Shown: positions 8,215 to 15,329 of the stretch, piece by piece | Position numbering within the stretch: the stretch's first letter is position 1 | Layout: each line of letters begins with the position of its first letter | NCBI GenBank assembly: GCA_017858515.1 | Contig: JAFMBM010000031.1 | Location: 1 to 35,949 of the forward strand | Direction of reading: 5' to 3' | Source of the DNA: Cryomorphaceae bacterium | Lineage (GTDB): Bacteria > Bacteroidota > Bacteroidia > Flavobacteriales > Schleiferiaceae | Length of the DNA stretch: 35,949 nt | Position numbers and translations under genes: made by a program | Notes under the pieces: generated by a model | What the model was told of the DNA's origin: nothing | Database searches by the model: none | The model's input: the letters and a program-made list of their open reading frames with translations, nothing else

Positions 8215-9129
8215 CTAGAAATACCTAAGCGTTAACCCATCTGAAGCCAACTGTACCGCATTAAAATGCTTCAAAGCCTCCTCTCGCATGGCAAACCGAT
8301 TTTTATAACGCACTGAAAAATGGCCTAATAGTAAATCCTTCACTTCGGCTATGGAGGCAATTCGAGCAGCATCTGAAGCAGTAGAGTGCAAGGTTTTCTC
8401 CGCTAGGTGCCTATCAATCTCTAAAAAAGTAGACTCGTGATACAAAAGGTCTACCCCTTTGATGTGTTCACATATTTCCTCCGAATACGCTGTATCGCTG
8501 CAAAACGCATAGGATTTAGGTTTAGGAGGATCGAAAGTAAGCGTACTGTTGAGATGAATGTTTCCGTTCTCATCTTCCCAATCGGAGCCTTGTTTGATTC
8601 GTTTAAACCAATAAATAGGTACTTCCAATTGTTGAGCAAGGGTGCTATTCAAAGTTCTTTCTGCGAGCTTTTCTTGAAATCGAAAGCCCCAGCTAGGCAC
8701 AGAATGTTTGAGTGGAAATGCATGAACAGACAAGCTGTCATCTGAATGAATCTCTTCCGCCACTCCCTCCTTTAATTCATGAAAGATGAGAGGGAACTTC
8801 AACCAAGTATTAGAAAGTCTAAAAGTTAATTTCAATACGGATTGCAAGCCAGGAGGACCGTAAAGATGAAGCTCCTTGGTTCTGTTCAGCAAATGAAAAG
8901 ACGACAACAAACCAGGTAAACCAAACCAATGATCGCCATGTAAATGGCTTATAAATATGTGATTTATACGATTAAAGCGAATTTTCATTCTCCTCAACTC
9001 AATCTGACTTCCTTCTCCGCAATCGATTAGAAAGTGTCTATCTCGCATGACAAGATGCTGAGAAGTAGGATTAGAATAGACGGTAGGCGTTGCGCTACCG
9101 CAACCTAAAATATCGAGACTAAAACCCAT
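8215..9129 (-). CDS. rnz: Ribonuclease Z (tRNA 3' endonuclease)
   Basis: Short-form tRNase Z of 304 residues, the usual bacterial size. This metallo-beta-lactamase-fold enzyme cuts the 3' trailer of tRNA precursors. The zinc motif HLHGDH is at 62-67, preceded by FLIDCGEGSQ (33-42) typical of RNase Z. Downstream metal ligands are visible in FCSDTAYSEE and in LHSTASDAA near the C-terminus. It is the last gene of the pyrR-pyrB-hypothetical-T9SS-rnz operon, 6 bp after the preceding gene. I see no terminator before the next promoter. Confidence 0.96.
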   Translation of the reverse strand: MGFSLDILGCGSATPTVYSNPTSQHLVMRDRHFLIDCGEGSQIELRRMKIRFNRINHIFISHLHGDHWFGLPGLLSSFHLLNRTKELHLYGPPGLQSVLKLTFRLSNTWLKFPLIFHELKEGVAEEIHSDDSLSVHAFPLKHSVPSWGFRFQEKLAERTLNSTLAQQLEVPIYWFKRIKQGSDWEDENGNIHLNSTLTFDPPKPKSYAFCSDTAYSEEICEHIKGVDLLYHESTFLEIDRHLAEKTLHSTASDAARIASIAEVKDLLLGHFSVRYKNRFAMREEALKHFNAVQLASDGLTLRYF

Positions 9130-9135
9130 TCGGGT

Positions 9136-9888
9136 TTAGTGTCGTACGATCAATCTACGGGCAGCAGATTGATTTTTGCTGGTAAGTCTAAGAATGTAGA
9201 ATCCGTTTATTAAATGTTCTGTTCTCAAACGGATATTACCACCATCGGGCATATGGATTCCTTTTTCAACGGACTTGCCTAACATATCTAAAATCTCATA
9301 TTCAATCTCTTCATTCTCACGATTGATACGGATATCTACAAAATCGCTTGCGGGGTTAGGAGAAAGATTGAATTCAACCTTTTGATCGTCGAAAACAGAA
9401 GCTGGAGGTAATACCGTTAATTCAAAAGTGAAAACCGCAGGAGCCACTGTATCTACCAAACCGGGTACATTGATCACAAATTCGGTATTCACGCTCATAG
9501 AGTAGTTTCCCTGTTGAGTAGGCGTACCCACAAGACCGATGCAACCGTGTGCACCACCAATCCAAGAACAATTTGAATTATCACAATTGTATGACATTCC
9601 GGGAGGAATACCGAGAATGTTTATGATGCGCATAGAATCGATGGGAACCGTGAATTGCAATCCAAAGAAAGAGAGTGTGGTATCTTGTAAAACAATTACA
9701 TCGGTAACTACCGAGGTAGATTGAAACTGATAAATGGGTGGCAATTGGATAACCGTTCCGCTTCCAGAACTTCCGATAGGAGGATAGATACCCGGTCCAG
9801 ACCCAACCAAAGAAGGATCAATAGCGCATTGTCCATAGGCCAACGTAGCCGTTAAAACACTTAAAATAGCAAAGTAAAATTTCTTCAT
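9136..9888 (-). CDS. Secreted protein with T9SS sorting domain
   Basis: This 250-residue protein has a signal peptide (about 1-19, ending AYG-QC), a cysteine-containing middle region with beta-strand character (about 20-165), and a T9SS type A C-terminal sorting domain (about 172-250) beginning at FNLSPNPASDFVDI and ending in a short basic tail. The middle region has Cys pairs that may form disulfides (near residues 101-116) and resembles no enzyme I recognise. It would be exported by Sec and then carried across the outer membrane by the T9SS. It sits between the 104-residue gene (9 bp upstream) and rnz (6 bp downstream); functionally it looks like an insertion into a housekeeping operon. Confidence 0.85.
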   Translation of the reverse strand: MKKFYFAILSVLTATLAYGQCAIDPSLVGSGPGIYPPIGSSGSGTVIQLPPIYQFQSTSVVTDVIVLQDTTLSFFGLQFTVPIDSMRIINILGIPPGMSYNCDNSNCSWIGGAHGCIGLVGTPTQQGNYSMSVNTEFVINVPGLVDTVAPAVFTFELTVLPPASVFDDQKVEFNLSPNPASDFVDIRINRENEEIEYEILDMLGKSVEKGIHMPDGGNIRLRTEHLINGFYILRLTSKNQSAARRLIVRH

Positions 9889-9897
9889 AGTTCTTGT

Positions 9898-10212
9898 TTA
9901 AAATCCCAGTTCTCTTTCAATTCGCTCCATATCTAGCAGATCTAAAGCTTCTAAATACGTTGGTGCCATTGGAATTTCTTCATCTCCAAATAGACCAATT
10001 TTATCTTCGTTAACCACTAAAATGAGGCTTCTAGCCTTTTCACTTTGCAGCTCCACCAAATCTAGCCAAGCACCCACTCCTTCCGAACTAAGATCAGTGA
10101 TTTCCACAACCATATCCTTTTCTTCGTCTAATAATGCAGTTATTTCAGAAAACTCACTTTGACTTAAGTGAATATTCCAAACCTCCTTAGACTCATGCCA
10201 TTCTTTCTTCAT
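9898..10212 (-). CDS. Conserved small acidic protein between pyrB and rnz
   Basis: A 104-residue acidic cytoplasmic protein. I do not recognise a defined domain with certainty. The alternation of short hydrophobic strands and helices (MVVEITDL, SLILVVNED, then a helix ending ERIERELGF) is reminiscent of STAS-like folds, but that is inference. From memory, small proteins with this C-terminal pattern occur next to rnz in other Flavobacteriia, so it may be a conserved neighbour; this needs a search to confirm. It lies 15 bp after pyrB and 9 bp before the T9SS-substrate gene. Confidence 0.7.
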   Translation of the reverse strand: MKKEWHESKEVWNIHLSQSEFSEITALLDEEKDMVVEITDLSSEGVGAWLDLVELQSEKARSLILVVNEDKIGLFGDEEIPMAPTYLEALDLLDMERIERELGF

Positions 10213-10227
10213 GGATATCGCTACTGA

Positions 10228-11157
10228 TTAGGCTATCATTTTACCGGCCAAAAGGTACAACACTGCCATTCGAATTGCAACGCCATTTTCTACCTGTTGC
10301 AGAATAATAGAATGATTGCCATCTGCCACAGCACTGCTAATTTCAACCCCTCTATTAATGGGGCCCGGGTGCATAATCAGAAGTTCTTTATCTAAGCTCG
10401 CGAGAAGAGACTCGGTGAGTCCATACCGCTGAGTATATTCACGAATAGAAGGGAAGAATTTCATATCCATTCGTTCGTGTTGAACCCTAAGCATATTGGC
10501 CACGTCTGCCCATTGCAAGGCTTTCAATAGATCAGTTTCAACCTTTACGCCCAAAGAACCAATAAATTTAGGGATGAGTGTAGAAGGCCCGCAGACCATT
10601 ACTTCTGCGCCCAATTTTTGAAGGCACAAAATATTGCTCAAGGCCACACGTGAATGAGTGATATCACCCACAATAACCACCTTCTTCCCTTCTACCTTAC
10701 CCAACTTCTGTCGAATAGAATAGGCATCTAAAAGTGCTTGAGTAGGATGCTCATGCGTTCCATCTCCTGCATTTACTATAATGGATTTCACATTTCGGGC
10801 AAGAAAAACAGCAGCACCAGGATGAGGATGACGAAGTACAACAATATCCACTTTCATGGCTAGAATATTGTTCACTGTATCGATTAAAGTCTCGCCTTTG
10901 CTTACCGAAGATGAGGAAGAGGAAAAATTAATTACATCGGCAGACAGGCGCTTTTCGGCAAGTTCGAAAGACAATCTAGTTCTTGTACTGTTTTCGAAGA
11001 AGAGATTGGCAACCGTAACATCTCTTAAGGAAGGCACTTTCTTAATGGGTCTATTGATAACCCCCGAAAACTCATCGGCTGTTTCTAAAATACAATGTAT
11101 ATCCTCGGGCGTGAGATCCTTTATTCCTAAAAGGTGATTTACACTGAGTTGAGCCAT
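10228..11157 (-). CDS. pyrB: Aspartate carbamoyltransferase catalytic chain
   Basis: PyrB joins carbamoyl phosphate and L-aspartate to form N-carbamoyl-L-aspartate, the committed step of pyrimidine synthesis. The 309-residue length is typical. The carbamoyl-phosphate motif STRTR is at 57-61, within FENSTRTRLSFE; the catalytic loop serine/lysine region SVSKGET is at 84-90; HPTQ is at 137-140; and the aspartate-binding HPGPINRGVEI is near the C-terminus. The start codon immediately follows the stop of pyrR with no gap, so the two are probably co-translated. No pyrI regulatory chain is adjacent, suggesting an unregulated trimer or a class B/C enzyme. Confidence 0.97.
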   Translation of the reverse strand: MAQLSVNHLLGIKDLTPEDIHCILETADEFSGVINRPIKKVPSLRDVTVANLFFENSTRTRLSFELAEKRLSADVINFSSSSSSVSKGETLIDTVNNILAMKVDIVVLRHPHPGAAVFLARNVKSIIVNAGDGTHEHPTQALLDAYSIRQKLGKVEGKKVVIVGDITHSRVALSNILCLQKLGAEVMVCGPSTLIPKFIGSLGVKVETDLLKALQWADVANMLRVQHERMDMKFFPSIREYTQRYGLTESLLASLDKELLIMHPGPINRGVEISSAVADGNHSIILQQVENGVAIRMAVLYLLAGKMIA

Positions 11158-11709
11158 CTACTTCTGAGTTCGCGTTAACAATACTTGATCGATTCCATTT
11201 TCTTCCTTCCACTCCACTACAACCCTCTCAGAATCTATAGAGTCTATCCTTCTTCCAATATAATCGGCTTGAATAGGGAGGTGCCTACTAAATCTTCTAT
11301 CGATTAGCGCCATAAGTTCAACCTCACGTGGCCTTCCAAAAGAAAGAATTGCATCCATAGCCGATCGGATACTTCTACCTGTATAGAGCACATCATCTAG
11401 AAATACAACCTTTTGGTCTTCAACAATAAAATCTATTTTCGTTCGATTCGGTTGCAATGGCGTATCTCTCCTTCTAAAATCATCTCTAAAAAAAGTGATA
11501 TCCAAAAGTCCAAGGCGAACGGGAGAAGTCTTATAGTCAGAATGCAACATTGAAGCGATTCTCTTTGCAAACACTATCCCTCTGGGCTGAAGACCAACTA
11601 AAGCAGTATTTGAGAAATCGCCATGATTTTCAATAAGTTGACAGCATAATCTATGGAGTATTACATCCATCTCTACCGCTGAAAGCAAGGTTCTTATTGG
11701 TTGATTCAT
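11158..11709 (-). CDS. pyrR: PyrR regulator / uracil phosphoribosyltransferase
   Basis: PyrR-family phosphoribosyltransferase of 183 residues from ATG 11709; a GTG at 11715 would add two. The PRPP-binding motif VVFLDDVLYTGRS is at about 101-113, and PyrR-typical features such as LVGLQPRGIVFA and the DITFFRDDFRRR flap are present. In Firmicutes PyrR is both an RNA-binding attenuator of pyr operons and a weak uracil phosphoribosyltransferase. Here a -7 box (TACCTTTG) ends 10 bp before the ATG, leaving no leader in which an attenuator could form. Either the protein acts mainly as an enzyme or it controls other transcripts. It is the first gene of the operon with pyrB. Confidence 0.93.
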   Translation of the reverse strand: MNQPIRTLLSAVEMDVILHRLCCQLIENHGDFSNTALVGLQPRGIVFAKRIASMLHSDYKTSPVRLGLLDITFFRDDFRRRDTPLQPNRTKIDFIVEDQKVVFLDDVLYTGRSIRSAMDAILSFGRPREVELMALIDRRFSRHLPIQADYIGRRIDSIDSERVVVEWKEENGIDQVLLTRTQK

Positions 11710-11719
11710 AGACACGATA

Positions 11720-11727
11720 CAAAGGTA
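11720..11727 (-). promoter_or_regulatory. -7 box of the pyrR operon promoter
   Basis: TACCTTTG on the minus strand is an exact match to the Bacteroidota -7 consensus TAnnTTTG. The region 18 bp upstream is T-rich (TTTT) rather than TTG. The predicted start of transcription falls at about 11715, within a few bases of the GTG/ATG start codons. Confidence 0.55.
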
Positions 11728-11867
11728 TACTTTGACAACAAGTGTAAAAGAATAAATTCAATACCCAGTAAAGAATAAATGAAATAGAACCTTTGGAGAA
11801 TGAATCTTCCTAAATGCTTTTTAGAATTGATAAACAAAACTACCTTTCAAGCCAGAAAACCCCGCCT

Positions 11868-11876
11868 ATTTTAGGC
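11868..11876. promoter_or_regulatory. Inverted repeat in the pyrR / PLP-enzyme intergenic region
   Basis: GCCTA-TTT-TAGGC, a 13-bp inverted repeat around these positions, lies about 20 bp before the plus-strand ATG at 11896. A near-consensus -7 box TACCTTTC at 11841-11848 lies just upstream. The repeat might be an operator for the PLP-enzyme gene; there is no further evidence. Confidence 0.25.
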
Positions 11877-11895
11877 AGATAAATCTACCCCCACT

Positions 11896-13152
11896 ATGAG
11901 CGAATTTTACAAACCCGAGAGCTTAATGATGTCTTATGGATATCAGCCTGAATGGTCAGAAGGATCTATCAAATGTCCCATCTTCCAAACCTCCACCTTC
12001 GTATTTAAGACAGCCGAAGAGGGCAAAGCATTTTTCGAAGTTGCCTACGGTAAACGACAACAAGAACCCAATGAAAAATTGGGATTGATTTACAGTAGAA
12101 TCAACAACCCAGACTTAGAGATTCTTGAGAATCGCCTTTGCCTTTGGGATAAAGCTGATGATTGCGCTGTATTTGAAAGTGGAATGGCGGCTATTGCCAC
12201 AGTGCTTTTGGAGTTTCTAAAGCCAGGAAATCTAGTTCTTTATAGCAATCCTCTTTACGGAGGAACTGATCATTTCATACAACACTTCTTGCCTAGCATT
12301 GGTGTGAAAACACTGGGTTTTAATCCATGGGATAGCCAAGAAGATATTCTGAATAAGCTCGAGCAATCGGGTAATGCATCATCTCTAAGCCTTGTATATG
12401 TTGAAACGCCTGCAAATCCTACCAGTGATGTCATAGATATAGGAATGTGCAGAGCCATTGCAGATCGATATAAAACGGAAGAAAAAGATGTTTACGTAGC
12501 CGTAGACAACACCTATATGGGACCCTTATGGCAGCATCCTTTAGATCATGGAGCCGATTTGATAATCTATTCGGCAACGAAATATATAGGCGGACATAGT
12601 GACTTGATCGCCGGGGCTGTTCTTGGTTCAAAGGCTTTGATGTCTCGCATCAAAGTGTTGAGGACTTTTCTGGGAAATATGGCCGCACCCTATACTGGTT
12701 GGTTATTAATGCGCAGTTTAGAAACCTTAAAGGTTCGGATGGAACAGCAGCAGAAAAACGCTATAGAAGTAGCTCGTTTTCTGAACGATCATCCTAAAAT
12801 TACCAATATTCACTATTTGGGTTTAATGGATGAAAAACATCCGCAGTTTAAGACCTACAAAAAGCAATACGAAGGTCCAGGAGCCATGATGGCGTTTGAG
12901 ATCAAAGGCGGAGAAAAGGAAGCCTTTGCGTTTTTAAATGCGCTCCGTCTTGTGCGCCTTGCAGTGAGTTTGGGCAGCACAGAAAGTTTGGCAGAGCACC
13001 CTCGCTCAATGACCCACGCCGGAGTGAACGATGACCAACTCGATCAAATGGGCGTTAGTCATTCTCTAGTTCGTTTGTCTGTTGGTGTAGAGCATGCCGC
13101 CGATTTAATTCACGATTTAGGTCAGGCACTTGATGCTGTTCCTATCGTTTAA
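11896..13152 (+). CDS. PLP-dependent Cys/Met metabolism enzyme (gamma-synthase/gamma-lyase family)
   Basis: Fold-type I PLP enzyme of the cystathionine gamma-synthase / methionine gamma-lyase family, 418 residues. YSRINNP (66-72), the YGGT segment (121-124), Asp204 in VAVDNTY (PLP pyridine nitrogen) and the Schiff-base Lys229 in SATKYIGGHSD are all in place. The family includes cystathionine gamma-synthase, cystathionine gamma-lyase, O-acetylhomoserine sulfhydrylase and methionine gamma-lyase, and the sequence alone does not separate them confidently. The somewhat extended N-terminal region around 50-62 is typical of a subgroup annotated only as gamma-synthase family. It is monocistronic, ending at a strong terminator. 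Confidence 0.92.
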   Translation: MSEFYKPESLMMSYGYQPEWSEGSIKCPIFQTSTFVFKTAEEGKAFFEVAYGKRQQEPNEKLGLIYSRINNPDLEILENRLCLWDKADDCAVFESGMAAIATVLLEFLKPGNLVLYSNPLYGGTDHFIQHFLPSIGVKTLGFNPWDSQEDILNKLEQSGNASSLSLVYVETPANPTSDVIDIGMCRAIADRYKTEEKDVYVAVDNTYMGPLWQHPLDHGADLIIYSATKYIGGHSDLIAGAVLGSKALMSRIKVLRTFLGNMAAPYTGWLLMRSLETLKVRMEQQQKNAIEVARFLNDHPKITNIHYLGLMDEKHPQFKTYKKQYEGPGAMMAFEIKGGEKEAFAFLNALRLVRLAVSLGSTESLAEHPRSMTHAGVNDDQLDQMGVSHSLVRLSVGVEHAADLIHDLGQALDAVPIV

Positions 13153-13174
13153 CGAATTGCTTCAGGAGGATATT

Positions 13175-13217
13175 GGCGGGCGGTTTCTTGATCTCAAGAA
13201 ACCGCCCGCCTTTTTTT
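13175..13217 (+). terminator. Strong intrinsic terminator
   Basis: A 17-nt arm starting GGCGGGCGG at 13175-13191 pairs perfectly with its complement at 13194-13210, followed by seven T (13211-13217). The formal loop is only 2 nt, so the last pairs probably open. This is the strongest terminator in the window and isolates the PLP-enzyme gene from htpG. Confidence 0.93.
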
Positions 13218-13227
13218 CAGGTAAATA

Positions 13228-13256
13228 TTGTGAATCGTCCTATCTAGCTACATTTT
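13228..13256 (+). promoter_or_regulatory. Candidate htpG promoter
   Basis: TTG at 13228-13230, an 18-bp spacer and TACATTTT at 13249-13256 approximate the Bacteroidota promoter pattern with one mismatch in the -7 box. Transcription would begin near 13261. I see no CIRCE element, so control by HrcA is not indicated. Confidence 0.4.
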
Positions 13257-13327
13257 TCTTGTCATTATGGCAGCTATAAGCCATGGCACAAAGCTTGTCT
13301 AAATGGGAGCAAATTGAAAATACTTTT

Positions 13328-15229
13328 ATGGGACGGATAAACGTAACTGCGGAAAACATTTTTCCAATCATCAAGAAATTTCTTTACTCAGATCATGAGA
13401 TTTTCCTAAGAGAGTTGGTCAGCAATGCCGTTGATGCAACCCTAAAACTGAAAACACTTTCGAGACTGGGTGAGATTAAAGGAGAACTAGGTGAATTGGC
13501 GATTGAAGTTAAAATCGACAAAGAAGCTGGGACTTTAACCATTTCCGATCGCGGAATTGGAATGACCGAAGAGGAAGTGAATAAATACATCAACGAAGTA
13601 GCCTTTAGTGGTGCAGAAGAATTTCTTCAGCAATACAAAGACAAAGCCTCGGATACTGGAATCATTGGTCATTTTGGATTAGGTTTCTACAGTGCCTTCA
13701 TGGTGGCTGATAAGGTGGAAATCCGTTCTAAATCAGCACGACTAGAAACTACAGATGCAAGTGGCTCTATTCATTGGGAATGTAAAGGTGATCCAGAGTT
13801 TGAATTCACTGAAGGGAGTAAAACTGAAAGAGGAACCGATATAATTTTGCATATTAATGCAGACAATAAGGAGTTTTTGGAAGATTATCGTCTTACAGAA
13901 TTGCTGAAGAAATATTGCCGTTTCCTTCCTATTCCAATCCAATTTGGAACCAAAGAAGAAAAACGAAAGCAAGGTGAGGGTGAAGGTGCTGTGGAAGAAA
14001 CCATCGTTCTTCCAAATTATGTAAACAACCCTATTCCTGCTTGGACCAAATCGCCTTCGGAATTAAAAGACGAAGACTATCAAGCCTTCTATAGCGAGCT
14101 CTATCCAATAAGCTTCGAAAAGCCTCTTTTCCACATTCATTTGAACGTCGACTATCCATTTAATCTAAACGGGATATTGTATTTCCCAAGGATTAAACCC
14201 AATATGGATTTAAATCGAAACAAAATTCAACTCTATCAAAATCAGGTTTTTGTAACGGATTCTGTAGAAGGAATAGTACCTGACTTCCTGACTTTGCTGC
14301 ATGGAGTTATAGACTCAAAAGACATCCCATTGAATGTGAGTAGATCGTACTTGCAGGCAGATGGCAACGTGAAGAAGATTTCCGGTCATATCACCAAAAA
14401 GGTAGCCGATAAGCTGGAAGAGATGTTCAAGAATGACCGTGCCAGCTTCGAAAAGAATTGGGATGACACTAAAATGATTGTAGAATATGGAATGCTTTCC
14501 GAGGAGAAATTCTATGATCGTGCCAAGAAATTTTTCCTCTTAAAGGATACTGAAGGAGTCTATCATACTATTGAAGAATTCAAAGAAAAAGTAGATAACA
14601 TCCAAAAGAACAAAGAGGGGAATACGATTTGGCTTTATGCTTCTGATTTAATGGCTCAACACAATGGAATTGAAGAGGCAAAAACTAGAGGCTACCAAGT
14701 ACTATTGCTTAATTCTCCTTTGAATGCACATTTAACCGACAGATTAGAACGCGATCTTGAAAAAGTACAGTTTGCTCGAGTAGACAGCGATTCAATAGAT
14801 AGGATTATAAGCAAGGAAGATGACATTCCTTCTAAGCTAACCGAAGATCAAGAGAAGCAACTCAAAGAATTGATTGAGTCTGCAATGGATAAAGATAAGT
14901 TCAAGGTGGAAGTTGCAAAACTGAATAGCGATGCTGCTCCCATACAGATTCATGTCCCTGAATTTATGCGTAGAATGAAGGAAATGAGCTCCACAGGAGG
15001 TGGTGGATTTATGGGGATGACTGATTTTCCAGAAACCTACCAAGTTGTTGTGAATGCAAATCACCCTATGAGCGAGGCTTTACTTTCAAGCAGCGAAGCT
15101 GAAAGGGAAGAAAGTTTAAACGAAGCCATAGATCTTGCCCTCTTAGGACAAAATTTATTGCACGGAGCTGCTTTGAGTAAGTTTATCAAGCGCACGCAGA
15201 AGCAACTAGAAATCAAACTAGGCGTTTAA
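13328..15229 (+). CDS. htpG: Chaperone HtpG (Hsp90)
   Basis: Cytoplasmic ATP-dependent Hsp90 chaperone. The GHKL ATPase domain begins with the characteristic ENIFPIIKKFLYSDHE segment, followed by the ATP-lid motif DRGIGMT and the glycine motif GHFGLGFYSAF. The middle and dimerisation domains follow, and the length (633 residues from this start) fits bacterial HtpG. I chose ATG 13328 because MGRINV directly precedes the conserved domain as in other HtpG proteins. The frame is also open from ATG 13283, which would add 15 residues (MAQSLSKWEQ...) not expected in the family, but 13283 lies a plausible 20-odd bases after the predicted promoter. A terminator follows the stop. Confidence 0.96.
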   Translation: MGRINVTAENIFPIIKKFLYSDHEIFLRELVSNAVDATLKLKTLSRLGEIKGELGELAIEVKIDKEAGTLTISDRGIGMTEEEVNKYINEVAFSGAEEFLQQYKDKASDTGIIGHFGLGFYSAFMVADKVEIRSKSARLETTDASGSIHWECKGDPEFEFTEGSKTERGTDIILHINADNKEFLEDYRLTELLKKYCRFLPIPIQFGTKEEKRKQGEGEGAVEETIVLPNYVNNPIPAWTKSPSELKDEDYQAFYSELYPISFEKPLFHIHLNVDYPFNLNGILYFPRIKPNMDLNRNKIQLYQNQVFVTDSVEGIVPDFLTLLHGVIDSKDIPLNVSRSYLQADGNVKKISGHITKKVADKLEEMFKNDRASFEKNWDDTKMIVEYGMLSEEKFYDRAKKFFLLKDTEGVYHTIEEFKEKVDNIQKNKEGNTIWLYASDLMAQHNGIEEAKTRGYQVLLLNSPLNAHLTDRLERDLEKVQFARVDSDSIDRIISKEDDIPSKLTEDQEKQLKELIESAMDKDKFKVEVAKLNSDAAPIQIHVPEFMRRMKEMSSTGGGGFMGMTDFPETYQVVVNANHPMSEALLSSSEAEREESLNEAIDLALLGQNLLHGAALSKFIKRTQKQLEIKLGV

Positions 15230-15248
15230 GCATAAAGCCACATATTAT

Positions 15249-15283
15249 AAAGCCTTCAAGATTTTTTCTTGAAGGCTTTTTTT
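15249..15283 (+). terminator. Intrinsic terminator after htpG
   Basis: AAAGCCTTCAAG (15249-15260) pairs perfectly with CTTGAAGGCTTT (15268-15279) around a 7-nt loop, and the T run extends to 15283. Confidence 0.9.
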
Positions 15284-15329
15284 ATGAAAGAAATTTCCAA
15301 ATTGCAGGCCTATTGAATTTCCTTTTATT

